From: Tiliqua scincoides
Lineage: Eukaryota > Chordata > Lepidosauria > Squamata > Scincidae
NCBI RefSeq assembly: GCF_035046505.1
Contig: NC_089822.1
Coordinates: forward strand, 114,779,307-114,843,306
Length of the DNA: 64,000 nucleotides
Reading direction: 5' to 3'
The position numbers and the translations under genes are program-made. A model generated the notes under the pieces. It was not told the DNA's origin. It did not search any database and saw only the letters and a list, made by a program, of their open reading frames with translations. Below are positions 10,369-22,910 of this stretch, one piece after another (the first letter of the stretch is position 1; each line of letters begins with the position of its first letter).

Positions 10369-13300
10369 ATGGAGAACCACTCTAATCCATCTGGGGGAGA
10401 ATCCTCTCAGCAGGCAGAAGCCTCTACAAGCCAGAACCATGGTTCCCAGAAGGCAGAAAGCTCCCGTCGTGGTTCAGTGAGTGACCGAAGACACAATCCT
10501 TGATTTTCCCTTATGTACATGGCCCTCTTGCTGAGACCATATTGGACCCTTACCCAGGTTCCATGCAGTAGCTGTCAGTTGCATGTGGCTGATGGTACAG
10601 GCATCAGCACCTGTCATGGTTTTAGGAGAGAAAACTCTGTGATGTCACTGTGTGATGTCCTGCTGACAAGAAATCTGTCAGGGAACTTTCTCCTAGACTG
10701 AGGACAGGAGAAATGAGGAAGCATGTTTCATATCGCATGAACCAAAGTCTGATGGGTTCAAGATGGATTCAACCAAAGAAGGAGCATTGCCCCCAAGACC
10801 AACTCACTAAAGTTGGGCCCCTCCCTGGAGGACACATTGAAAAGATTCTTGCCTGCATCATTGTTCCACAGGATAGTAGCACACACACAGTCATACTCCC
10901 ATGCCTTTCTTTCCCTTTCCATGGGACCTTTTGGGAGACACCAGTGGGAGATGGCAGGCAAGGAGAACCCTCCAGAAGACAGCAAAAGCAACCAAAGGGC
11001 CATTGACTACTCCCTGCTGTCCACAGTGAAGAACTGAGAGGCTTTGGACCTCTGCAGCTCACTATGCACAGTTGGCACTACAAGAGATGTGACTAGGAAT
11101 CAATGCCTAATCCCCTGCTGGGGAGAGGGAGACAAGGAGGTGGAAGCTGGTGAACAAAGCCCAAAGCTATAATTCCATTAGCAGGTGTTATATGAGTCCT
11201 GCTTAGCTTGGATCAAAGAGTCGGCAAGTGTTGGTGACAAAATCCTGAGTGACAGGACTTTCATGACTCAGACCGGGAGGAGAGTTCACCAGGGCAACTG
11301 TCTTAACACCTCTCTCCTCCTCCCCAAGTGATTGCAGCTCCATCGTTTCCCCTCAAATATTTAAATTTTGCTACCCAGTTTATTTTTTAATTGTGTTAAA
11401 ATTTATCCTCAGAAGGGGAAACCCCAGCAGACTTAGGAGGTAGCATGGCAGAGTGCATTGTAGAAAAAATAAAAAGGCAGCCATGAAAGAGTGCATTCTG
11501 GGATAGCAGAATAAAAATTAAATCTAGCACATTCTGGGATAGCTAACCAGGGGACTCAGCATGAATCATGGCATTGTGAAATTGCTACCTATTTTTTTCA
11601 GATCTTAATTGTCTTTCCATTACCTCCTGGTTGCAGGTGGATACTACTCAGAGCCGCAGAAGCTCTATTGATTCCACAGCTTCCCAGTTAAGCAGCCGCA
11701 GCCAGACGGATGCCCTACGCCACCGCATATTCCACTTGTCTGAGTTGCTGAGGGTGGAGAAGGCCAGTAGGGATGACAATACCTCTTGCTATGTGGAGCT
11801 GGTGAGCAAGGCTGACCGGGAGAAGGCTCCCTCCATTCGTCAGGCCTTTGAACGTATCAACCAGCGTTCCTCAGCCAATATTGCTCATCTGGAACAACGC
11901 CTGCAGGAATCCTGGAGCCAGCTGAGGAAGTTAGAGCAGAGGACTCTGACAGGGCATGATAGCACCACTGTGGCCCAACAGTTATGTCCTAGCCCCAAAG
12001 GCAGCTTCCTTCGGCATTCATCCCTCAGCAAAGTCAGGGTCCGCACTGCAGAAATTGCTTCTATTGATGAACTTCACCTCCCTTCCCTTCCAGAAAGCAA
12101 GGAAGAAGGACTTGTCCCAGAGGCTGTTCCAAAGCCATTTCTTGACGAGGTGAGCCAGCAGAGGCTTCAGGAGTTGAAGGCCCAGCTGGCAGACATAAGT
12201 GCAGCCTACAAGGCCTTGGAGAATGAGTCGCATAAACTGGAGGCTGCATGGAGGAGTGACAAACAGCAGATGATGGAACGCCTACAGGAAGAGAAGAAGA
12301 GGTGGGCACGTGCATTCTTGAGAACAGTGAGCCCAGGTATCCCATCTCCCTGATGCCTTACTCTCTGGTTTGGGGCTTTCTGGGCTCATGTTTCCCTCTT
12401 CCCCTGCCTAGTCCCTCTTCACAACCAGTGCCCCAGCAGACATTCTGTCTCAGTGCCAGAATCCATTGTTCAGCAACTGGATGTAGAAGTTCTCTCTTGA
12501 GCCATATATCACACTCCCTTCCCCATCTATGCTCACTCCAAGAAGCAGAGTCATGGAGGCAAGTCCCATTACCCTACACTGCTAATTCCATACTATGGCA
12601 TAGGCTATGTAGCTTGACTGTTCATTCTGAACTCCTCTGTGCAATATATGCTGCATTTACATTAAGTGGGAATCTACGCACTGCTTTTCCTGTAATGAGA
12701 AAAAGAAGCTACCACTGTGTCTTTGGCCACAGGGGAGCTTTGAAAAAATTCAGCACGGGGAGATTAGACCTGTCCTTCACTCAGAGGCACACTGAGGGTG
12801 AAGACAAATGTAACATTTTTAGAGCAGTGGGCCATGCCAGAAGCACGTTCACTGCACTTTTCAGTCCAGCTGTACCTATTTAACTCCAGGGTTAACCTTG
12901 AAGATCAATTCTATATGTTTGAAGTAGAAGCCAGCTGTGCACAGATTGACTAGGCCTCACCAAGAAACCTTCTACCTCCAGAAATCCCCAGAACAATTTT
13001 GCACTTTAAAAAAGTTTCAGTTTTAAATTAATAATGAATGAAGAGGTGACCATTTATGCATCTTTTTTTTTTTTTTTTTAAGTAGACACCCCATCTGAAG
13101 TCTGGGATGAGGGAGGCAGTATTTGGTTTGCTGGTACATACATCTGTCATTTCAATTGCAATGCCAGAAGGAGGATGGACATACACTGCCATTGACAAAT
13201 TTGGTTTGAGCAAATTTCTATATTATTTTTACTTTCACCTTCACATGATTCTTCTATAGCAGTGAACCAAACTTGGTTGGGGGGTAATATAATATGCATA

Positions 13301-14775
13301 CTAAAGCAAACATAAATCAACCCAACACTGTCAGGATCACATCCACTTCCAGTGTCACATCCTGGAGGTTTCTGGTAACACACCTTCCCAGTGCCTTTTG
13401 GGCACCCACAAATGTGACTTCTCTCTATCCTTAATTCAGTGTTTTAAATGTTCAGACCCTCTCCATTACAGTGCCATGTCAAGTCCAGGAGACACTGGGC
13501 CCCATGGCACTCTCTCTTCCCTATCCATGGGATGAGCCTGCTCATCTATTTCTTGACACTGGACATGTCAAATGAGGAAGCAGAGCCAGCTCAACCATAA
13601 TCCATTTACTAGCAGTGCCTTAAACTCCAGCTGTAACAAGATCAGTTGCCTGGCTTTTGTGGGGTGGGGGGAAGGGGAAAGCGAGGCACAGAGGGCCAGA
13701 CTGCAGAACCTCACTCAGTCTTCTTTGGCTATGCAATCCTCCCCAGGCATTATCATCTAGAGGTGCAGGTGAATGATGTGATTCAGTTAAATCTCTGTGA
13801 GATCACCAACCTCAAACATGACCTGGCCTGCACAGAAGAGAAGATGGTCTACCAGTCTTATGAGAGGTCCCGGGACATCTGGGTAAGGGACTACCATATC
13901 TCTAGAAGCCCATATTCCAGGATGTGAGCACAAAAGCAGGGAATACGGCAGCAGAGCAGGTTATATGTTGCTGCCCGTGACAAATATACAGAGATGGAGA
14001 CAAAGAGAACTGGCATCTCGTGTTATGGGATAAGCCACTGTAGCTGCCTCAAATATGGCAGCAGTTTTGGAATAATGTGAAGTTTGTATCAAAGCAGGAT
14101 GTAAAAAATCTCTATAGTACTAACTGTAGAACAATCTATAAGGGGGATGCACTGACATTTTCCATTTTGCAGTGTGAAAGCCAGGGTGGTGGTGGATGGA
14201 TTCAAACTGACCTGCAGATGTGCTCATGATTCATTTGCCAAAAAGCTCATCATATGCATGCATTTCTTCAGCATGTGTTGGAACAGCTTTAGCACATGAA
14301 GAAACGATCAGAAACTAGGCTAGAACATGATACTTGCACGTGCCAAGTGACAACTTAAGAGTATGGAAATCCATCCAGGGTTAGCTGAGGCAGAGTCCAA
14401 TGATTGTGGGAGCAAGTGGTCTAGAAACGGGATTGGTCCTGACCTCCTGCCTTGTCTCTTTGGCAGGAGGTGCTGGAGTCCTACCAGACCCGGCTGACCA
14501 GACTGGAAACACAGCAACAAACCCAGCAGCAGGAGGCAATGGAGCTGCCTAAAGCCAGTGTGTATAAACTTTATGGGCAGCTCATGAACCTGTTATTGAC
14601 CATTGCCACCATCCTCTTGGTGTGTGTCTCCACTATTTCAGCCTTTACCTTTCCCTTCCGAAGCACACGCTGGCGTGCCATTTCCACTGTATTGCTGATC
14701 ATCACAATAACTCTTGCCTGGAACTACTTGTCTGACATTATCCAGAAAAAATGGACAGGATGGCTGCCTTGGTAG
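10369..14775 (+). CDS. TEX28: TEX28, TMCC-family coiled-coil membrane protein, four coding exons
   Basis: Coding exons 10369-10476, 11637-12301, 13747-13882 and 14467-14775 (stop TAG) join in frame to 405 codons, close to human TEX28 (about 410). The ATG sits in a good Kozak context (CACCCATGG), just after a pyrimidine-rich acceptor (AG at 10362-10363), so a 5' non-coding exon probably lies upstream. Exon 1 ends at phase 0 before GTGAGT and exon 2 starts at phase 0 with GTG GAT, giving a Ser/Arg-rich N-terminus. Exon 2 holds the family signature (RHRIFHLSELLRVEKASRD, then VSKADRE and FERINQRSSANIAHLEQRL). Exon 3 encodes NLKHDLACTEEKMVYQSYER. Exon 4 holds a Gln-rich coiled coil, then two membrane spans (about residues 342-363 and 374-390) and a short tail ending LPW. 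It converges on LWS, as TEX28 does in mammals. TMCC relatives are ER membrane proteins; the role of TEX28 is not known. Identity rests on remembered family sequence; exon 1 is the least certain part. Confidence 0.9.
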
Positions 14776-15281
14776 CCACAGGCAAAATGGCACATTTTCT
14801 GCCTCTGTCTTGTTTCTCTCTTCTTCCTACTTTTAATGCTTATTTATGTATTTACTAAAACACCAAGAATCCTTCCCTCTGTGCGTTCCCATGCGCTGAT
14901 TCTCGCTTATGGCAATCAAACCTACACGTGACCATCCACTGAAAGACTGTTCCATTTGATAATGGATCTCAGCTCTGGATTCTAATCCAGGGCAGATATA
15001 AAAACATGGTAAGGAGCTTGGGGAAGATGCCCAAAAGAATATATCCATAGGAGTGTGTATGTGTATGTATGTATGAGAGAGAGAGAGAGGGAGAGAGGGA
15101 GGGGTTGATTTGGTTGAATTGGATATGAAAGAAAAGAAATGGAACATTGCAGGCTTCAATCCTAGTAGTTCAGCTTAATCAGGGGCACGCCTAGATGTGA
15201 TCCTTGTAGTGACAGCCAGTTGTTGCTTTTCCAAGTATAGCTGCGTCAAACCCTCCCACACCATGACATGTTTTGGGACAC

Positions 15282-15287
15282 ATTAAA
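15282..15287 (+). promoter_or_regulatory. Possible TEX28 polyadenylation signal (ATTAAA)
   Basis: ATTAAA lies about 500 bp past the TEX28 stop codon. I saw no canonical AATAAA on the plus strand between the stop and this site. Weak evidence: the hexamer is a common variant and no downstream GU-rich element was assessed. Confidence 0.3.
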
Positions 15288-16180
15288 CTAAATCTCTCCC
15301 CTTCGACTCCTCTTGCTTTTGTGGTGATCTGTTATATCTGGGCACACTCAAACACAAGGAGACAGCAGTGCTAACAAAAGTTCATACCTGTGGTCATTGT
15401 GCTACTGTATAGCTGTTCTCAAAAAGGTTGGACTTCTACATATGCTGATCAGATAATCCCAGAAAATCCAGAAAGCATTTTATCACACATGCTAATGAAT
15501 ATGGGACACAGTCTACTACAGTGCTATTGTATAGTTCCCGTTCATGTCAATGGAGCTTGCACAGAAGGATTTCTCAGTAGATCAGATCAGTGTATGTCCC
15601 ATTCTGCTGTCAAAAAGCCATTTGCCTGAGGCAGTTGTTTCATCTTGCCTCATGATTGTAGCAAGATGGTGCAAGCAGCAGGCATTACTTCCTGGGTATT
15701 CCCCCTTACTCTTCTCAGTCTGCTGTCACTGGTCTGATAGCTGATTACACCCCCACAGCACACACCAGTAGGCAGAGGGCATTGTTTGGTTGCATGGTTT
15801 GTAGGATAATAACTGAGCTTTTATAGAGAAGTTAAAAACCTTTATTCTCGAGCTCACTCTCACTATGGCTGTTCTGCTGTACCAAGTTGATTGTGAGAGG
15901 TTGTTGTTGTGGGTGTGGTTTTTTTCAGTCATTTTTTTCTCATTGCATTTCTAGCTAGTTGTCCTGATTAGGGACACATTAGGCTTTAGTATCAAACACT
16001 ATATACAGAATGGTGCTGGTTGTGCTGTGCTGGGAAGCACAAAACCCCTGGGGTATCCAAGGTGGCTTGTGCTGATTCTCTGTGGTTCTGCCCCATTTCA
16101 AAATTATGGCCATTCCTAAGAAAGAGCTAGAAGTCATTTCTCTCAACCTTGCTGAGGCACAGACACCTCGGGGGACAAAC

Positions 16181-16186
16181 TTTATT
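16181..16186 (-). promoter_or_regulatory. Likely LWS polyadenylation signal (AATAAA)
   Basis: On the minus strand AATAAA occurs about 625 bp past the LWS stop codon (16810-16812). It is the first AATAAA I find after the stop. That gives an LWS 3' UTR of roughly 650 nt and leaves about 0.9 kb to the possible TEX28 poly(A) site. Confidence 0.5.
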
Positions 16187-16809
16187 CAACCAGCCCCCGT
16201 TCAATGCACTCCCTGGCACTAGTGAAAGCCTCATAGGAGGGGCAGAGCAAAAGGGAATCAGAATAGGATGCATGGCCAAACAGTGGGTTATCTCCTTGTA
16301 TAGACACATACACCAGTCCCTCCATCCTTCAAGATGGGGTGCCGGGGGAAAGAGGGTGGGCTCTGGAGTGCTTTCAGTGCTGGGAGGGTAGACTTGGACA
16401 GATTTGCTTTACAAAAGCTATATGCTTCCCACAGATAGCCCTCTTTGTTCTGCCCCCTCCTGGGACACAGGCAGGTGGGAGACTAGTTAAGGATGGCAGC
16501 TGAGGGAAAGAGTGTCCAAGCAACACCTGATGTCCCAGGAAAGGTGCAGGAAGTTGGGATTTTGGAGCACAGAATTCTGCACCTACCACCCCACCTCCCC
16601 AGCAACAAATGAGAACAGCTCCATCCCCCAAGCACAGAAAAATAAGAGCGCCCAAGCCTTGGAAGCGCCTAAGTCCAAAGGAGAGGGTTTGTGGACAGTC
16701 TCTTATATGCTCAAAGGGAATCCATACAGCTCAGGAAGAAGGGGAAGTTCTCATTGAGGCTGTCCTGGGAGGCAGAGTTCTGTCTTGTGTCCATCCACAC
16801 TGGGGGCTC

Positions 16810-19800
16810 TTATGCTGGTGAAACAGAGGAGTTAGAGACAGAGGAGACTTCAGTACGGGAAGTGGAGGAGACTTCAGAGCCATCATCTACCTTCTTGCCA
16901 AAGAGCTGCATTATGCAGTTACGAAACTGTGGAAGGGGGAGGGAGGGAGGGAGGAAAGATTAGATTCATCAGAACTAAAGCCAAATTCTGTACTTCTCCA
17001 CCATGTATCCCTCTACAGCATGAACCATAAGTCTGTCCTCCACATGCTGTTCTGTCCACAAGCCCTAACCCTTATCAATCCATTTTTTTGTATCTCCAAT
17101 GGAACTCTCCCTCCACTGTAGGACCAAACCAATTACCTGTCTGTTCATGAAGACGTAGATAATTGGGTTGTATATGGTGGCGCTCTTTGCAAAGAAGGCA
17201 GGCAGAGCAGCAGCAAGGGGGTGGAAGGCATAGCCAGGGTTGGCAGCAGCAAAACAGGCGAAGATTGTATAGGGTCCCCAGCAGAAGATGTAGGCAAGGA
17301 TCATGACCACCACCATTCTTGATACCTCCCTCTCAGCCTTCTGTGTGGACTCTGATTCTTTCTGCTGGGCAGCAACCTGTACAAAGAGAAGGAGAGAAGT
17401 GGGGTTAAAGAGGGTGTGGTATAACAAAGCCACATCAGGCAACACACCTGGGCAGACAGAGAGAGAAAACAATATCCCATAGGAGGCTGCATGCAGGTAT
17501 GCTTTTCAACTGGGGAATCAGCTTGCAGGTAAGGTAATTCTAATCACAGGCAGCAGAGGTAAAAGGAAGAAATTCACTGGAATTAGGGATCCCCATTCAG
17601 ATGTGGGCGGGGGCTCATCAGAGAATTAAACAGAGCCTGGAGTCTGCTACAGAAATAGAAATCCAGTTGTATTATTAAGATCTTGCTCAGCATGCCTCTG
17701 GGGAGAATGTCCAGAAGTGAGTTCCAGAGTGACCAAGGCTGAACTGTCAGGAAACTGTAAGGGCCTGATAGTTTCTAATGGGGTGAGGGGTCCCTGTTTT
17801 GGACTCCAGATATGTGGTCGCTATGGGGAGGGGAGAGAATGATTGAGTTTGTCTGGGATTCCAACTAGGACAGTGGTTCCCAACTTTTAGGAGCCTGTAG
17901 ACCACTGAGGCCAAAATTGGAATTGTCAGGGACCACATGCAACCCCCCACCCCCGCACACAAAAAATACATTTAAATTTGTAATGTAGGCAGTCCCCATT
18001 ATCCATGTGGGTTTCGTTCTCGGAACTCCCACAAATAACGAAAACTGTGGGTATTCAAAACCTATGGTTTTTGGCCCCCCCCAACCTGACTGGAGCAGAG
18101 CTCTGGTCAGTCCTGAGGCTCTTTTGAAGCCTGCAGAAGCCACTTGCATCCACTGTCAGCCTCTGCAGGCCTCAGAATGAAACCTGAACTCGCTTAAAGG
18201 TGACTTCCAGTTTTGGGTGAAAACTGGAAGGCACCTTTAAATGAATTCAGGTTTCATTGTGAAGCCTGCAGAAGCCATAGGCAGATGTTTGACCTCTGTG
18301 GGCTTCAGAAGAACCTCCGTAGGCAAGAGGAGCACAGCTGACTTCACCTGCGGGGGCTCCAGGTTCGCCCACACCATGGATTCAGGGGTTAGAAAGGATT
18401 TGTAGTTAGAAAAGATTTATTAGAGATTTATTATTTATAGAGAAAATGTGTGGTTGCTGCTTTTGCTGCCAGCTGCAGGTAGTCTGTTCTCTGCACTCTC
18501 TGGTGGTCCATGTAGAACTGTTTGCTCAGTGAGATACTGGAAGTGATCAAAAGTGATTTTTTTTCTTGAGACCTCACAGACCACTTCTCAGGGTCTTCCA
18601 GACCACCTGTGGTCCCCAGACCATGGGTTGGGAACCAGTGAACTAAGAGGTAAAGTCAGAGTAGAATATTGGTGCTTACCGCACGGATGGCCATCCACAC
18701 TTGCAGGTAGCAGAGAATTATAATGCTTAGTGGGAAGAAGCAGCAGGTGATCATGAGCACAACCATGTAAGACTGGACACCGGGATCAGAGCTGCCACTA
18801 AATACATCTGGGCCGCATGATGTCTTCAGACCATGGGGCCAGTACCTAGAGGGTAAGGAGGGGAGAAAGGAAGAACATTTTCATACATGAAGCTTAAATC
18901 ATCTCTCAGTCTTTTCTAGCACTATTTATGTGAAAATATGATCTTGTTCAGACAGAAGAAAAAAGCAGGAAACACTGATGAAGCAAATGAACATTCTATC
19001 CCAGGGTTATTAAACATAAGGCCAATGGGCCAGATGCAGCCTGAGGAAGCTCTTCATCCAAGCTACGACATTTGGACTCTCCCAGCACCACCATCAGCTG
19101 CTCACAGTTGCTGAACTGCAAAGTGGTGCTATAGCAGGAGCAGTGTTGCTGAAAGGGCGGCTCTGGGAGAACCCAATTATTCTGGACTCCTTTCAGTGGT
19201 ATCACCACTGAAACAGCAGCCCATGCGATAATTGGGCTCTCCCAGCACTACCCTTTCAGCAGCACTGCTTCTGCCAAGGTGCTGGGAGGTGGAAACAGAA
19301 GGAGGCCCCAGGAGGCAAGGAATGATACAGGGGAAGGGACAGATGAAGAGGGGTGAGAAAGGGAGAAGCTGCAGATGCACTGAGATAGCCCAGCTATCAT
19401 GCCGGCTGCCTTTTCAGTAGCACTACTTCTGCTGAGGCATTACTATGCAGCGCACCTCAAAATTGCTGAACTGCAAAATGATGCCTTGGCAGAAGTGGAA
19501 CTGCGAAAAGGGTGACCTGCATGATAATTGGGTTCTCCCATATCTTGAAAATATGATCAAGATCTGTGTATTTTCTCTTTTCTCATTTGCAGCTAATGAG
19601 TTCCTAAGTGAGAAAAAATGATTATCACCTGCTTAATGATGTCACTTCCTGCTTAAGCCATTTATGCCCAATGTTGCATATACTCAGCAGGGATCAAATG
19701 TGTACACCTGTGGGCTGGGCAGAAATGGGTTAATGACGTCACTTTCAGTCCTCAGCAGATGCCATGCTATTCAGCCTACTGTATGGAACAAGTTTGACTC

Positions 19801-22718
19801 CCCTGTTCTATCCTACATAGGTTTGACATTCACATTACAAGGCAACTGACTACTATGTAAAAATTCCCTGAGTTGCAGGCAGAGCTTGAGTTGAACACCC
19901 ACCACCCTCATACGGGTTTCCTACTCAGCTATCACAGTCTCTGTGATAGAAGAAATAAACCCTTCCTCTGGAAACTCAAATTCTGTCTAATGTTCCATTG
20001 GTTGTAAAGCAGACAGCTGACCCCTCTACCCCGCTTCTCAATTCAAGGAGCTCCACCAGCCAATATCAGTCACTTATTCTTCCCCTCCAGTTATCCAAGA
20101 GTTCTGTGTCAGGTATGGGCACTAGAATCCCAAAGACTCGACTAAAGTTGCAAAAATACACGTTTTTCCGAGACTCGAGACACATATGTCACTGACTTGG
20201 GGCTCTGACTCAGAAAAGAGTTGTGACTCATATAAGATCAAGTCACAAAGACTCGTGGTTTTGGGGCCTGTGACTCAGTATTGTGTCTATGTGTGCTTAC
20301 GTACTTTTTTTTTTGCCACTTCTGTGTTACCCTGATGTCAATGGATGATCTGGAAACTAGCATTCAAACTGGCATGAGCAGCAGACAGAGGGAGGACAGT
20401 AGGTGGGTTCTAGGAGGCAGGGGCTGAAGGGGTGGAAGGGAAGAGGGAGGCTCCATGAGGCTGGGGGAAGGAATCAGAAGAAGGCAGGGGCAGCCCGGAC
20501 AAGCGGGAGGAGAGCAGGGAATGTGCAGTCCTAATATCGTTCTCCACAGTTACCTGGGAGAAACCTCATTGATTGACTACAATGAGACTTCTGAGTAGAG
20601 CTGCAAAGGACTGGGGGTTGTAACATAAGCCTCCCAGATACTGTAGGCGACCCTCCTTCTTGCCTGCTGCTTCTGTCCCCTTATGCTGTATGTTCCCTCC
20701 CACCTCTCCGAGTTCAGATGGCTCCCTATTGGTCTGTCTATGGAATGCTGCTCAGCGCTGCTTCTGGAAGTGGAATCAGGAGTCTTGATGTGAACGGGGG
20801 AGGGGTGTCATCGCTGGGGTTAGTAAGGAACCAATTGCTTTCTGCATTGCTGCACACACTTGAATAACAGTAGAGCTTTTGTTTCATAAATGCAATGAAA
20901 ATGGTGGCTGAAGTGAAAGACTTGAACACATTGTTGGTGGCAGATGGGATGGGAACATCAGGGCAGTGTTAAATTGAGAACTCCAACAGACACACCCCAC
21001 CGGCACCTCCGTGCCTGACTTGCAGCTTGACTCACTTTTTGAAAATACTCGGACCTGAGTCAAAATAACTCTCAAAAAGGCTCAGAATGAGTCACAATGA
21101 GTCTGTTCTGTGTTACTTGCCAAAGCTTGTAGAGTTTGTTCAGCTGCTTTAACACAAGAAATGGCACTGAATCTAACCTTCTTGTAACTCTCACCATCAT
21201 CAGACCTTCTTCCATGCACTTCTGTTTGCATTACCAATTGCTCTCTAGAGGCTTGTCCCCATCCCTCCTCACACTCACCTACTCCAGCCAAAGATGGGTG
21301 GTGCTGTCCAGGCACAAGACCATACCCAGGAGAATACAATGCCGAGCATGGCCAGTTTGGCATCAAACTTGATATTTCCAAAGGGCTTGCAGACAACCAC
21401 CCAGCGCTCCCAGGAGATAATGGCCAAAGACCAGAGGGCTGTGATGCCTGTAGGAGGAGAAGGAAGAGAGGAGCTGTCACTAGGGACATGGATCTAAGGC
21501 AAACATCAGCAATTAGGACATCTTGGGGCAAGTCTACTTCCTTCCAAAGTAATTTCCCATAACTTTAGGCAGTCCACCTTTCCCACCTGCTTAAACAGAA
21601 GTGTGAAATAGCAGTTGGGGGTTCTGTAGATCAGACTCAGGTCCTTGGGACACTTCATGCCAAGAGAGCCTGGGAAAGCATGAGGGAGAAGCCAGGGACA
21701 AGGAGAAGGCTAGTGTTCCCCCCTCCCCCAAAATTCCAGATAAAGAGAAACACAGTGGAGGGAGAGTAGAGAGCTAGAGGGCAGCAGGACTGCCAGGAAA
21801 GAACTGAAGGAAAGAATGATGAATCTGGAAATATGGGAAAAGAATAATCCAGCAGCCTCTTACCACAAGCAGACACGGTGTATCCCTCCAATACGCACAT
21901 GGGATGACCAAGGATGAAATAACCAAAGAGCTGGTTGATGACACTGATGGTACTGGCAATAACTGTCTCACCCAGATCAGCAATTGCCAAATTTACCAGA
22001 ATCCAGTTCAGTGGATGTCGCAGCTTCTTAAATTTGGCAGTGGCCACCAACACCAAACCATTGGTGAAGACGGAGGCAACGACCACAAATATCATCCAGA
22101 GAGAAGTCAAGTGGTAGACCCATCGTGGTGCAATGTGAAAGTTTGGACCTTCAAAAGGACCTGCCGGAGGAGGAAAGGGTTAGTAAACAGATCCTAGCCA
22201 GCCTCACAGCAATCCTAAATGGGTGAATCTATGAGGAACCTTCCTCCCAAGATACAATAAGACATAACCCTTGACAAGCTCCTTGATAAAGGAGCAGTTC
22301 ATGTGCAGTTCAACCATCAGAAAAATGGAAAAGCTCTTCATTTTGCTGACTAAACCCTCCAGCTGGACTTGCTAAGAACATTTCCCTATCTATTTGCCAA
22401 GTATTTCTAAAATCGTTTCTAGATTCGTCTGCCAAATTCCATTTCTAGAACCATCTTTCCCACCCAGAGCTTTATGGTCGGGGTAGCAAACAGCTGGAGT
22501 ATGACTCCCCTCCACCACCTTCCTCATTCAAAATATATGCAGCCCCCCATTAATCCCCATATCCAATCCCAACATAGGGCTGGCCCCCCAGTGTGTCTGC
22601 TAGGCTCACCCCGGGTATTGTTGCTGTTGGTGTATGTAAACATGCTTCCTCTAGTGGTGTCATCATCATTGCTGTGCCGGCGGGCAGCAAATACAGCGAC
22701 ATCCCAGGCTTCCGTCAT
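16810..22718 (-). CDS. OPN1LW: Long-wave-sensitive (red) cone opsin, six coding exons
   Basis: Coding exons, in transcript order: 22718-22610, 22160-21864 (297 bp), 21447-21279 (169), 18845-18680 (166), 17376-17137 (240) and 16926-16810 (stop TAA). Exons 2-5 have exactly the lengths of human OPN1LW, and all boundaries are GT/AG. The product is 365 residues, starting [14 protein letters not shown]. It is a seven-helix Gt-coupled receptor of cone outer segments binding 11-cis-retinal through Lys311 ([11 protein letters not shown]), with counterion Glu128 and Cys125 for the disulphide. The five tuning sites read Ser179, His196, Tyr276, Thr284 and Ala307, the long-wave set. The C-terminus ends [11 protein letters not shown], with Ser/Thr sites for GRK/arrestin shut-off. 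An NxT sequon is at Asn33; the sequon many LWS opsins carry at YNLTS reads YHLTS here. Introns 3 and 4 are mostly transposons. No frame damage seen. RH2, SWS1 and RH1 are excluded by the N-terminus and the GYAFHPL loop. Confidence 0.98.
17871..18640. mobile_element. hAT-like element in LWS intron 4
   Basis: Begins CAGTGGTTCCCAACTTTTAG and ends GGTTGGGAACCAGTG; flanks AACTAGGA and AACTAAGA match at 7 of 8. 770 bp of the 1303-bp intron. An inner block near 17990-18060 (CAGTCCCCATTATCCATG) looks like a second, nested element. No transposase. Confidence 0.8.
19002..19805. mobile_element. hAT-like element in LWS intron 3
   Basis: Begins CAGGGTTATTAAACATAAGG, ends AAGTTTGACTCCCCTG, and is flanked by a perfect TTCTATCC duplication (18994-19001 and 19806-19813). 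804 bp, no coding capacity. Partial relatives at about 35363-35935 and 42330-42575. Confidence 0.85.
20110..21105. mobile_element. GACTC-rich hAT-like element, copy B, in LWS intron 3
   Basis: Bounded by a perfect TTCTGTGT duplication (20102-20109 and 21106-21113). Starts CAGGTATGGGCACTAG and ends CACAATGAGTCTG. Both subterminal regions are packed with GACTC/GAGTC motifs in both orientations. 996 bp, no transposase. Confidence 0.8.
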
Positions 22719-22910
22719 GGCCCTTGCCGCCTTCTTGCCCACCTTCCTTCTGAACTTGTCTTTTGTTGCCCTCTTCTGCTCCCTCGCTCTTGCTTTCTCT
22801 GTCTTTCTATATGCTCGCTTTTTCTTTTGTTCTTTCTTTTTTTCTTTTTCCCTGTCTACTGTCACGTCTCACTCACCCACTAGTTTGTGCCCGGGTCCAG
22901 AGTGCTTCCC

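Larger units (their letters stand above)
14776..16809. other. Region between the convergent TEX28 and LWS stop codons
   Basis: Holds the 3' UTRs of both genes and about 0.9 kb between their putative poly(A) sites. A GT/GA-rich microsatellite lies at about 15053-15100. No other gene or complete transposon was recognised. Confidence 0.5.

Noticed and set aside
22719-22865. In-frame Lys/Arg-rich extension upstream of the LWS ATG
   Set aside because: The frame stays open but contains no ATG, only a GTG at its far end. LWS opsins in relatives start at about MTEAWD. The stretch is the purine-rich 5' UTR.
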